Assembly (NCBI GenBank): GCA_964486555.1
Contig: CAZANP010000054.1
Location: 1-10,905, forward strand
Length of the DNA: 10,905 nt
Source: 4484-232 sp964486555
GTDB taxonomy: Bacteria > Thermotogota > Thermotogae > Thermotogales > Thermotogaceae
Direction: 5' to 3'
Shown one piece after another: positions 1 to 6,502 of the stretch. The translations under genes and the position numbers were made by a program. The notes below the pieces were generated by a model. It was given only the letters and a program-made list of their open reading frames with translations, was not told the origin of the DNA and ran no database searches. The first letter of the stretch is position 1; every line of letters begins with the position of its first letter.

Positions 1-136
1 ACCTTTGAAATTGGCCTAGAACAGCCTCAAAACAGGGGGGGTGCTATCTGAACACTTTCGATAAAAAAAACAAGGCTCTACGGCCAAATATGAAGGCCAT
101 GGGAATGCTTATAAGGAATGAAGAAAAAACTTAAGC

Positions 137-277
137 TCATCGGTAGGTATCTCCTCTGTGTTCGATACGAGAGATTACAATATCATCGCCTTGAAAAAAA
201 CAACACGCACCGTTCTCCACCCCTGAGTCTATAAGTACCTTTATGCCAATCAAAGGTTTTAGGCGCTGCCTCAAAAA
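137..277 (-). pseudogene. RelE/ParE-type toxin remnant, C-terminal part, two frameshifts
   Basis: Read on the minus strand across frames, the sequence gives LRQRLKPLIGIK, then GTYRLRGGERCVLFF, then QGDDIVISRIEHRGDTYR and a TGA stop at 137-139. The pattern YRLR-x-G ... VLF ... I-x-RI-x-HR-x-x-x-YR is the typical C-terminal half of RelE/ParE-superfamily mRNA interferases (known family pattern). The fragments lie in two frames. One base appears lost near 234-240, and one extra base sits in a seven-A run (194-200 on the plus strand). Further upstream the frame is closed by a stop at 278-280, and I cannot find the N-terminal half or a partner antitoxin. I infer a dead toxin-antitoxin locus. A sequencing error in the homopolymer could explain one shift but not the whole loss. 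Confidence 0.6.
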
Positions 278-314
278 TCATCGTGAGATATGAATGAAAT
301 TCCCAAGTATGCGA

Positions 315-430
315 GATGATGTATCAGCATCATCGGTGTTGATTTTCGAGTCCATGCAATGGACTGAAAGAATCAGTGGGAAATACTATCTTTAGAGATA
401 GTTCATGTTATTTTAGAATGTCGTAAAATA
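315..430. repeat. Cluster of four short inverted repeats (hairpins)
   Basis: Four inverted repeats with perfect 7-bp arms follow one another. They are GATGATG/CATCATC (315-321 and 328-334), AGTCCAT/ATGGACT (349-355 and 359-365, loop GCA), ACTATCT/AGATAGT (385-391 and 396-402, loop TTAG) and TATTTTA/TAAAATA (409-415 and 424-430). The second can be extended outward with small bulges to about 341-375. None is followed by a T-run on either strand, so they do not look like terminators. The cluster could encode a structured RNA, form binding sites, or be a decayed mobile element end. No function is assigned. Confidence 0.5.
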
Positions 431-760
431 GAATCGTATGTCTCCATAAACCACCCTTTAGACCGAGCAGACAATTTTGCCTCTTTTCATGAGCGTTTGA
501 GGAAATATCTTTGGTATGGCGAATTAACAACCGATTTTTATAGACAACGAGACGAATATTGATGATGAGGAGTTCTTCTCCAACGATCATAGGGAAAAGA
601 AAGGAATCAAATGTCAATGATTAGAGCATTGTAGTGATGGATTCTATAAAGCGTAACTGATAGAATTGGAAAGTTATGGTAACAATGGGTAGAAAAGCGT
701 ATGAGAAGATGATATTCAAAGATAATACGATAGTTTTGCAGAGTCCGATGTTCAGAGAGT

Positions 761-766
761 GAGGTG
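761..766 (+). promoter_or_regulatory. Ribosome binding site of the secreted nuclease gene
   Basis: GAGGTG lies five bases before the ATG at 772 and supports that start. It also overlaps the TGA of a 28-codon upstream frame (676-762). Confidence 0.7.
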
Positions 767-771
767 ATATT

Positions 772-1722
772 ATGAGAAAAATCATTATTGCTATTCTTTT
801 AACTCTCACACTTTCTCTTTTGGCCATAACTCCGATAATTCTTCAGAAAGGTACCACCCGATTTCTCTATGCACAGGAGTGGCTTGAAAACCTCACTCCT
901 TCAGACTACGACACAGTCAAAGTCTATGCCAACGTAGATGGAGACACCCTAAAAGTTATCTGGAAAAGCAGAATCGAATACGTAAGGCTTATAGGCGTTG
1001 ACACACCAGAAACTGTTCATCCCCGGAAACCTGTTGAATACTTCGGAAAAGCAGCTTCCCTTTTCACAAAGCTCATGTTAAAGCCAGGAGATCAGGTATT
1101 ACTCACATACGACTGGAACCCTCGAGATAAATACAACAGACTCTTAGCGTATGTCTGGTTTAAAGTGAAATATCAGGGGAAAGAGTTCTGGATTCTTCAC
1201 AATCTTGCACTCATTTTCAATGGTTTTGGGCATGCGCACACTGTGTTCTACTTCAGAGATGACTACAGAAAAATTTTCTTGGAGGCAGAAAGATTTGCTC
1301 GAGAGCGCAGCATAGGGCTCTGGAGCAACGTGGATGAAAAGAAGGTACTGGAGAAATTAGAAAAAGGGGAGCCTTTCTTTGACGCATCAATAGTGGAAGG
1401 AAAAACAGAATCAGAGGAGGCAAAGGCATACGATGTTCGGATCGTCTACATTCAGTATAAAGGCAAAGACGAATATATTGTCATCAAAAACTTTGGAAAA
1501 TCTCCAGTAAACCTTACGGGATGGAGAATCTACAGTAGAGGTGGACAGTGGTACACGTTCCCGGAAATCACGCTTGACTCTGGTGAGAGTGTATCTGTGC
1601 ATTCAGGGCCTGGGGCAAGTGGTAGTCTGATATGGACGAAAGAGTATGTGTGGAACAACAATGGAGATGAGGCAGTGCTGTATGATGCGGAGGGGAATGT
1701 GGTGGATGTGTATGAGTATTAA
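772..1722 (+). CDS. Secreted thermonuclease (SNase-like) with C-terminal lamin-tail domain
   Basis: This 316-residue protein is predicted to hydrolyse DNA or RNA phosphodiester bonds outside the cytoplasm. Residues 4-24 form a hydrophobic signal peptide or membrane anchor. The SNase domain covers about 48-185. Residues equivalent to the catalytic set of staphylococcal nuclease are all visible: D58 in VDGDT (56-59), R72, D77, T78 and E80 in VRLIGVDTPET, and R123 in DKYNRLLAY. Residues about 222-316 match a lamin-tail domain (LTD), a beta-sandwich seen on secreted nucleases, with EYIVIKNFGKSPVNLTGWRI at 234-253 and a terminal NGDEAVLYDAEGNVVDVYEY stretch. A short charged linker (186-221) joins the two. 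The start is the ATG after GAGGTG. It stands alone, 560 bases before the restriction cluster, with no clear terminator. Its role could be nutrient DNA use or defence against incoming DNA; the sequence does not decide. Confidence 0.9.
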   Translation: MRKIIIAILLTLTLSLLAITPIILQKGTTRFLYAQEWLENLTPSDYDTVKVYANVDGDTLKVIWKSRIEYVRLIGVDTPETVHPRKPVEYFGKAASLFTKLMLKPGDQVLLTYDWNPRDKYNRLLAYVWFKVKYQGKEFWILHNLALIFNGFGHAHTVFYFRDDYRKIFLEAERFARERSIGLWSNVDEKKVLEKLEKGEPFFDASIVEGKTESEEAKAYDVRIVYIQYKGKDEYIVIKNFGKSPVNLTGWRIYSRGGQWYTFPEITLDSGESVSVHSGPGASGSLIWTKEYVWNNNGDEAVLYDAEGNVVDVYEY

Positions 1723-1780
1723 ACCTCTGCTCAATCGAAAGGAAGGTATGAGATAAACTGGTTTATAGGCAAACGATAAC

Positions 1781-2128
1781 TTGTTTCAGATCGGTGTTTC
1801 AAGGGAAGAGAGCCATGTGATCTATCCAGATGAAACTGAGGAGATCCTCCACTAGTTTGTGGAACTGATCAAAGAGGGAGTCCCTTTTTCTCAGGCTCTG
1901 GAAAAACCTTCCCGTGGCGAAGCACTCTTGAAGGATCCTGTTCTTGAGGAAATACGAAAGCTAAGGCGAGAGATAGAGAATTTAAGGAAGGAAAGCCAGG
2001 TTCTTCGCAATATCGTTCAGGCGTATCTTTCTAAAATTGAGAAGCTTAAAGACCTTCCACCATCAAAATGCTCTTTGAGAGAAAGAATAAGAGCCTGGTT
2101 TATAAGACAAGGGAAAAAACAGGAATAG
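1781..2128 (+). pseudogene. Broken gene with coiled-coil C-terminus; possible HTH-type regulator
   Basis: In one frame the sequence reads LFQIGVSREESHVIYPDETE, then EILH, then a TAG at 1853-1855, and continues as FVELIKEGVPFSQALEKPS to a stop at 2126-2128. The reading is coherent on both sides of the TAG, so a single gene interrupted by an amber codon is likely. The distal part (about 1935-2060) has heptad-like helices (EEIRKLRREIENLRKE), and it ends in a basic tail (RERIRAWFIRQGKKQE). GVSRE followed by an acidic YPDETEEIL resembles the recognition-helix end and wing of a MerR/excisionase-type helix-turn-helix, but the N-terminal helix is lost: another frame gives NWFIGKR and then a stop, suggesting an additional frameshift near 1775. 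A GTG at 1859 could still start an 89-residue product, but no ribosome binding site precedes it. Function is unknown. Confidence 0.55.
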
Positions 2129-2186
2129 CTCTCCTTTGTGTGAGGAATGTAGATTTTATATCTCCGATGGTAATGGACCTGTGAAT

Positions 2187-2256
2187 AGTTGTCATAAAGA
2201 ATGATTGCAGGTCTTCCATTTTTGATTATGGACAATTTAAAATATTCATGACAATT
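2187..2256. repeat. Inverted repeat in the region upstream of hsdM
   Basis: TTGTCAT (2189-2195) and ATGACAA (2248-2254) are perfect 7-base inverted repeats about 50 bases apart. Allowing one G-U pair, they extend to AGTTGTCAT (2187-2195) and ATGACAATT (2248-2256). They bracket the stretch where the promoter of the restriction operon should lie. They could be operator half-sites or chance. I see no hexamer pair close to the bacterial consensus in 2129-2280. Confidence 0.3.
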
Positions 2257-2265
2257 CTGATACTC

Positions 2266-2273
2266 AAGGGAGG
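2266..2273 (+). promoter_or_regulatory. Ribosome binding site that sets the hsdM start at GTG 2281
   Basis: AAGGGAGG lies seven bases before a GTG at 2281. The in-frame ATG at 2248 has no Shine-Dalgarno sequence before it, and the eleven residues it would add are not needed by the family. The GTG is therefore preferred. Confidence 0.8.
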
Positions 2274-2280
2274 TTCTACT

Positions 2281-3804
2281 GTGGAAACTCTTGATATATC
2301 CACCCTGGAAAACTGGCTCTGGGAGGCAGCTTGTGTTATAAGGGGTCCAGTTGATGCTCCGAAGTATAAAGATTACATAATTCCTCTCATTTTCTACAAG
2401 AGAATCTGCGACGTGTACGAGGACGAAATAAGAAAAGTTTCCGAAAAACTCCAGATCAGTCAGGATCAAGCAAAAAAATTGGTATCAAAAAAAGACAGAA
2501 GACTCGTAAGGTTTTACATTCCAGAAGAGTGTCTCTGGGACAATGTAAGGAAAGTTTCAGAGGGGATAGGAGAGAGGTTAACCTCGGCATTGAAAGAGAT
2601 CGCAAAAGAAAATCCCGAACTCAGTGGAGTTATAGACATTGTCGATTTCAACGCAACGCAGGCCGGACAAAGAATATTAAGTGACGAACATATTCACCAA
2701 CTGATGCAGATACTTAGCAAGTACAGACTCGGTTTAGAAGACGTTGAACCGGACATTTTAGGAAGGGCGTATGAATATCTTTTGAGAAAGTTCGCAGAAG
2801 GTTCAGGACAGTCAGCAGGAGAGTTCTACACTCCAAGAGAAGTGGGCCTGTTGATGGCGTATATCCTCGATCCTGAAGAAGGTGAGGAGGTTTATGATCC
2901 TGCCTGTGGTTCTGGTGGCTTGCTCATAAAATCTCAGCTTGTTCTGAGAGAAAAGAAGAAGGATGTAAAAAGACCTCTAAAACTCTATGGGCAGGAATTA
3001 CAAGCATTTACCTACGCAATGGCAAAGATGAACGCCTTCATTCATGATATGGACGCTGACATAAAGGTTGGAGACACTATAAGAAATCCTAAGTTCATTG
3101 AAGATAGCAGAGTCAAGCAGTTCGACAAAGTTATTGCAAATCCCATGTGGAACCAAGAGTTTCCTGAGGAAGTTTTTGAAAATGACCCTTACAACAGATT
3201 TTCCTTTGGAATACCACCATCAAAGATAAGTGCTGACTGGGGCTGGATTCAACACATGTACGCTTCTTTGAAAGATAATGGAAAACTGGTCATTGTTATA
3301 GACACCGGTGCTGTAACAAGAGGCTCAGGGAGTCGAGTAAGAAATAGAGAAAAGGAAATAAGAAAGAAATTCGTCGAAAATGATTTGATTGAAGCAGTTA
3401 TCTTGCTAGTTGATAACCTGTTTTACAACACGACCGCGCCAGGAAACATCATAGTGATAAACAAAGCAAAGAAGCATAAGGGTGAAATATTGCTTATAAA
3501 CGCGTCGAGAGAGTACGTCAAGGGAAGACCAAAGAATTATCTTACGGAAGGGAACATTAAAAAGATCCTTGACGCCTATTTTGGATGGAAAGAGATAGAG
3601 GGATTCTCAAAGATCATAACGATAGAGGAAGCAAGAAAAAACGACTACAACCTGAGTCCTTCACGTTATGTTTCTGTTGATGATGAAAAGGAAGTTCAGC
3701 TCATAGAAGATATCCTCATTGAACTTGGAGAGGTTGAAGAAGAAAGGGAGAGAGTTGATAAGGAACTCAAAGACATTCTGAGAAGGCTAGGGTTTGAGGT
3801 GTAA
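2281..3804 (+). CDS. hsdM: Type I restriction-modification methyltransferase subunit HsdM
   Basis: HsdM binds S-adenosylmethionine and, with HsdS, methylates adenine N6 in the target site; the same complex recruits HsdR. With the GTG start the protein has 507 residues, normal for the family. Residues 1-145 are the helical HsdM N-terminal domain (LENWLWEAACVIRGPVDAPK near the start). The N6-methyltransferase domain follows, with GEFYTPREV (180-188), the SAM-binding motif I DPACGSGG (206-213) and the catalytic motif IV at 287-290. That motif reads NPMW, not the common NPP[FY]. A charged helical tail (about 465-507) probably contacts the other subunits. YNLSPSRYV (456-464) is also typical of HsdM. 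This is the first gene of the cluster; the next starts five bases after its stop. Expression is probably driven by a promoter in 2129-2280. Confidence 0.95.
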   Translation: METLDISTLENWLWEAACVIRGPVDAPKYKDYIIPLIFYKRICDVYEDEIRKVSEKLQISQDQAKKLVSKKDRRLVRFYIPEECLWDNVRKVSEGIGERLTSALKEIAKENPELSGVIDIVDFNATQAGQRILSDEHIHQLMQILSKYRLGLEDVEPDILGRAYEYLLRKFAEGSGQSAGEFYTPREVGLLMAYILDPEEGEEVYDPACGSGGLLIKSQLVLREKKKDVKRPLKLYGQELQAFTYAMAKMNAFIHDMDADIKVGDTIRNPKFIEDSRVKQFDKVIANPMWNQEFPEEVFENDPYNRFSFGIPPSKISADWGWIQHMYASLKDNGKLVIVIDTGAVTRGSGSRVRNREKEIRKKFVENDLIEAVILLVDNLFYNTTAPGNIIVINKAKKHKGEILLINASREYVKGRPKNYLTEGNIKKILDAYFGWKEIEGFSKIITIEEARKNDYNLSPSRYVSVDDEKEVQLIEDILIELGEVEEERERVDKELKDILRRLGFEV

Positions 3805-3809
3805 TAAGA

Positions 3810-4580
3810 ATGATTCCGGACAAATGGTATGAAGAACCTCCTAGTATTGAGGAAATCCCAAAAGGTTTTTTTGTTGTTATAGTAGATGCGGCTTTTAAAA
3901 AGGGAATTACAGGCACCGCGGTTGTTATCAAAACTAAGAGAAAAGAGTACGCTCCCCAAACTTATAGTGCTAGAAGCAGGGGGCCAATTCATGCGGAACT
4001 AATTTCTATCAAGAAAGGATTGCAAAGACTAAGAAATATAAAAAAGCACGTCAAAGGAGCAATTGTTTATAACGATAATCTTTACGCGAATTTTTTCTTG
4101 AAAGGTATATGGACCCCACGAAGAAAGTATATTAAGGAGACCGTCGAGAATATCTATGACCTTATCAACGAACTAGGAATAAAAGTGGAGTTCATATGGA
4201 TAAAAGGGAAACATATCAGAAGAGTTGATAGATTAGCTGCTAAAGAAAGAAGAAAAGAGGAGGAAAGGAAAGAAAAGCAAATCCAAGAAAGAGTGATGAA
4301 AATTGAAGAAAGAATCATAAGGGGTAGAAGCGTGAAAATATGTGAGAGGGATAATAAGTTTTTTGCAATCTCCGAAAAAGGCGATTCTCTACACTGTTAC
4401 GAAGTTTCTTTGGACCCACCTTTTTGTGAATGCCAGTGGTGGCAGAAAAGATGGGCTAATAAACCAGAATATATACGGAAAGCGAGAGCGTTACCATGCA
4501 AACATATGTGCGCTTTGGCTGAATATCTTGGGGTTGATATATTCGACATCTTTGAAAAGCAAATATGGAGGGTAGATTGA
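3810..4580 (+). CDS. RNase H-fold protein with C-terminal SWIM zinc finger
   Basis: This 256-residue protein combines two domains. Residues about 20-145 match the RNase HI fold. VVIVDAAF gives D26, IHAELISIKKGL gives E63, IVYNDNLYANFFLKG gives D89 (compare YSDSQYV of RNase HI), and WIKGKHIRRVDRLAA gives H135 and D140. All four acidic catalytic positions are thus present, so cleavage of RNA in RNA:DNA hybrids is plausible. A basic and acidic helix (143-172) leads to a SWIM-type zinc finger: C206-x-C208 and C230-x-H232 (CxCx21CxH), a module used for DNA or protein binding. GAGGTG eight bases upstream supports the ATG. The gene sits between hsdM and hsdS, five bases after one and one base before the other, so it should be co-expressed with the methyltransferase. 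I know of no standard type I subunit with this architecture. The function in restriction is unknown. Confidence 0.8.
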   Translation: MIPDKWYEEPPSIEEIPKGFFVVIVDAAFKKGITGTAVVIKTKRKEYAPQTYSARSRGPIHAELISIKKGLQRLRNIKKHVKGAIVYNDNLYANFFLKGIWTPRRKYIKETVENIYDLINELGIKVEFIWIKGKHIRRVDRLAAKERRKEEERKEKQIQERVMKIEERIIRGRSVKICERDNKFFAISEKGDSLHCYEVSLDPPFCECQWWQKRWANKPEYIRKARALPCKHMCALAEYLGVDIFDIFEKQIWRVD

Positions 4581-4581
4581 A

Positions 4582-5880
4582 ATGGATGAACCTACTATTC
4601 AAGAATTCAAACAGACAGAAATAGGGTTGATTCCTGAAGATTGGGAAGTTGTGAGGTTAGGGGAAATATTGGAAGAAGTTGATATACGTGTAAAAGATTT
4701 AAAGGACATGAGAAAGGACGTAAATCCAGAAGATTTAACTGTTCTATCTCTCACTAAAAACTACGGCCTTATACCTCAGGCTAGGCGGTTCAAGAAACGT
4801 ATAGCTACAGAAGATGTAACAAACTACAAAGTTGTCAGGAAGATGCAAATCGTCTATAATCCATACGTTATTTGGGAAGGAGCTGTTCATGCTTTAAGAA
4901 CCATGGAAGTTGGAATTGTAAGCCCAGTTTATTGTGTTTGGGAGTGTAAAAGTAATGTAGATCCAAGCTTTATAGATAGATTACTAAGAACGCCAAGGTT
5001 ACTTAATGAATACTTGGCAAAGGCTTCTGGAGCTGTGAATAGACGTAGAACTGTGAGTAAAGAGGACTTTTTGGATATTGAAATTCCCCTCCCCCCTCTT
5101 GAAGAACAGTGCAAAATTGCGAAAGTCCTTGACAAAATCCAGCAGGCTATAGAGCTTCAGGACGGAATCATAGAGCAAGTTAAAAGGCTCAAAAAAGCAC
5201 TCATGCAAAAGCTATTCACAGAAGGGCTTTACGGCGAGGAGCAGAAGGAAACGGAAATAGGATTAATTCCAAAGAGTTGGAAAGTAGTAAGGTTGGGGGA
5301 GGTTGCATATAACTTCCTAGGTGGAGGAACACCATCAACTAAAAAAACAGAATATTGGAATGGTTCGATACCATGGCTCACCAGCGCTTATATAAAAGAA
5401 GATTCCATTTTCATAGACAAAGGTGAACGATACATCACAGAAGAGGGATTAAAAAATAGTTCTACCCAACTAATTCCACGACATAATCTACTTATCGGAA
5501 CTCGTGTTGGTGTTGGTAAAGTAGCAATAAATTTAATCGATATTGCGATAAATCAAGACTTGACAGGTGTAATTGTCAGAAAAAATGTTGTGAATCTGGA
5601 ATTCTTAGCTTATGCTCTTTTAAGCAAGAAAGCACAAGATCAATTTAAAAGTAAGACCAGAGGCACTACAATAAAAGGGATTCCTCGAGCGGATTTAAAG
5701 AATCTTCTCATTCCCCTCCCCCCTCTCGAAGAACAGAAACAAATCGCCCACATATTGAGCACCGTTGACAGGAAGATAGAAATCGAGCAGAGGAAGAAGC
5801 AACTTCTGAAGGAGCTGTTCAAAGCGATGCTTCACAAACTGATGAGAGGAGAGATAAGACTCAAAGAGGTGGAAATATGA
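4582..5880 (+). CDS. hsdS: Type I restriction-modification specificity subunit HsdS
   Basis: HsdS reads the bipartite DNA target and holds the HsdM and HsdR subunits together. The 432-residue protein has the usual two half-subunits. Each begins with TEIGLIP...W-x-VVRLGE (residues 12-28 and 224-240) and ends with IPLPPLEEQ (168-176 and 377-385) followed by a long conserved helix that spaces the two halves. TRD1 is about 30-165. TRD2 is about 242-375, starting GGGTPSTKKTEYWNGSIPWL, a common TRD opening. The first spacer helix is about 177-215, the second about 386-425. The two halves differ strongly in their TRD cores, so the target halves should differ. GGAGGG nine bases before the ATG supports the start. 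The stop overlaps the next start as ATGA. The target sequence cannot be told from the protein alone. Confidence 0.95.
   Translation: MDEPTIQEFKQTEIGLIPEDWEVVRLGEILEEVDIRVKDLKDMRKDVNPEDLTVLSLTKNYGLIPQARRFKKRIATEDVTNYKVVRKMQIVYNPYVIWEGAVHALRTMEVGIVSPVYCVWECKSNVDPSFIDRLLRTPRLLNEYLAKASGAVNRRRTVSKEDFLDIEIPLPPLEEQCKIAKVLDKIQQAIELQDGIIEQVKRLKKALMQKLFTEGLYGEEQKETEIGLIPKSWKVVRLGEVAYNFLGGGTPSTKKTEYWNGSIPWLTSAYIKEDSIFIDKGERYITEEGLKNSSTQLIPRHNLLIGTRVGVGKVAINLIDIAINQDLTGVIVRKNVVNLEFLAYALLSKKAQDQFKSKTRGTTIKGIPRADLKNLLIPLPPLEEQKQIAHILSTVDRKIEIEQRKKQLLKELFKAMLHKLMRGEIRLKEVEI
5083..5109 (+). repeat. Direct repeat copy 1 within hsdS (end of TRD1)
   Basis: A 27-base stretch encoding IPLPPLEEQ recurs at 5710-5736 with a single difference (T/C at 5100 versus 5727). 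The two copies lie 627 bases apart, a multiple of three, so recombination between them would keep the frame and swap or delete a recognition half. Confidence 0.9.
5710..5736 (+). repeat. Direct repeat copy 2 within hsdS (end of TRD2)
   Basis: This is the partner of 5083-5109. A weaker second repeat pair marks the starts of the half-subunits (about 4615-4665 and 5251-5301, 636 bases apart). Confidence 0.9.
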
Positions 5881-6173
5881 ACAAAGAAGAAATTTTAAGG
5901 AAAATAAGGGAAAACAGGGATAAGATAAGAAGTTTTGGTGTCAAGAGAATCGGAGTTTTTGGCTCATTTGTAAGAGGAGAAGAGAAAGAAGACAGCGATA
6001 TTGACATCATCGTTGAGTTTGAGGAGGAAAAGAAAAACTTTGACAACTTCATAAATCTCGCCTTCTATCTTGAAGAGCTTCTGGGCAGAAAAGTTGATCT
6101 GCTCACTCCAGAAAGCATAAGCCAGTACATGAAGCCGTATGTGGAGAGGGAGATTGTCTATGAAAACGTTTAA
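5877..6173 (+). CDS. mntA: MNT-type nucleotidyltransferase, antitoxin of a HEPN/MNT pair
   Basis: This 98-residue minimal nucleotidyltransferase carries the pol-beta signature GSFVRGEEKEDSDIDIIV: G29-S30, then D41 and D43, with a third acidic residue D74 in KVDLLT. All three metal-binding aspartates are present. In studied MntA/HepT pairs the enzyme transfers AMP from ATP to a tyrosine of the HEPN toxin and so silences it; the same is inferred here. The length and order (antitoxin first, HEPN second) are typical. The ATG overlaps the hsdS stop as ATGA, with GAGGTGG just upstream, so translation is coupled to hsdS. The 3' end overlaps the HEPN gene by 14 bases. What is odd is its place inside a type I restriction operon. 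Confidence 0.9.
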   Translation: MNKEEILRKIRENRDKIRSFGVKRIGVFGSFVRGEEKEDSDIDIIVEFEEEKKNFDNFINLAFYLEELLGRKVDLLTPESISQYMKPYVEREIVYENV

Positions 6174-6501
6174 GCCCTATTTGATGCATATTCTTGAAGA
6201 ATGTGAATATCTTGAAAGTAGTTCAAAAAACTTGAAGTTCGAAGATTTCCTGAAAGACGAAAATTTAAAAAGGGCATTTGTAAGAAGCCTGGAGATAATC
6301 GGCGAGGCTGTGAAGAAAATACCTGAAGAGATCAGGGGGAAATACCCAGAGATCGAATGGAAAAAGATTGCTGGAATGAGAGACAAACTCATCCACGAAT
6401 ACTTTGGTGTTGATTATGAAATCGTATGGGATGTTGTTTCAAACAGGATCCCCGAACTGAAAGAAAAGATAAGAGGGATGTTAGAAAAAGAAGGGGAATA
6501 A
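6160..6501 (+). CDS. hepT: HEPN (DUF86, HepT-like) RNase toxin
   Basis: This 113-residue all-helical protein belongs to the HEPN/DUF86 family. The active-site motif RX4HXY is intact: R74-DKLI-H79-E-Y81. R and H make the RNase centre, and the Tyr is the residue AMPylated by MntA in characterised pairs. Also typical is AFVRSLEIIGEAVKKIPEEI (39-58). Such toxins cut RNA, tRNA in some cases, and stop growth. The ATG at 6160 is chosen because GGAGAGGGAG lies seven bases upstream; an earlier in-frame ATG at 6139 would put seven more residues inside the MNT gene without such a site. The hsdR start follows the stop after one base. A phage signal that disturbs the antitoxin or the restriction complex could free the toxin, but this is inference. 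Confidence 0.88.
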   Translation: MKTFKPYLMHILEECEYLESSSKNLKFEDFLKDENLKRAFVRSLEIIGEAVKKIPEEIRGKYPEIEWKKIAGMRDKLIHEYFGVDYEIVWDVVSNRIPELKEKIRGMLEKEGE

Positions 6502-6502
6502 A

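Larger units (their letters stand above)
1..771. other. Gene-poor leader region with decayed sequence
   Basis: No intact, convincing gene lies here. It contains a frameshifted RelE-like remnant (minus strand, about 137-277) and four hairpins (315-430), listed separately. A start-less plus-strand open frame runs from 368 to a TGA at 560-562 (64 codons, ending LTTDFYRQRDEY); it could be a gene remnant but matches nothing I know. A 28-codon frame with ATG at 676 and TGA at 760-762 reads VTMGRKAYEKM and then TIVLQSP. That vaguely recalls dihydrofolate reductase (MGRKTYE..., NIVLT) but is too short to call. No promoter with good -35 and -10 hexamers and correct spacing is visible. The last bases carry the GAGGTG ribosome binding site of the nuclease gene (761-766). 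The picture is of degraded accessory DNA. Confidence 0.6.

Noticed and set aside
408..827. Minus-strand frames in the leader region
   Set aside because: Unusual composition, no ribosome binding sites, and one runs into the nuclease gene; not supported.
2248..2280. ATG 2248 as the hsdM start
   Set aside because: It has no ribosome binding site, while GTG 2281 has AAGGGAGG at seven-base spacing.
4342..4575. Second frame inside the RNase H-SWIM gene
   Set aside because: It lies wholly inside a gene with clear motifs in the other frame.
6139..6159. ATG 6139 as the HEPN gene start
   Set aside because: ATG 6160 has a strong site seven bases upstream, and the extra residues are a frame-shifted reading of the MNT end.
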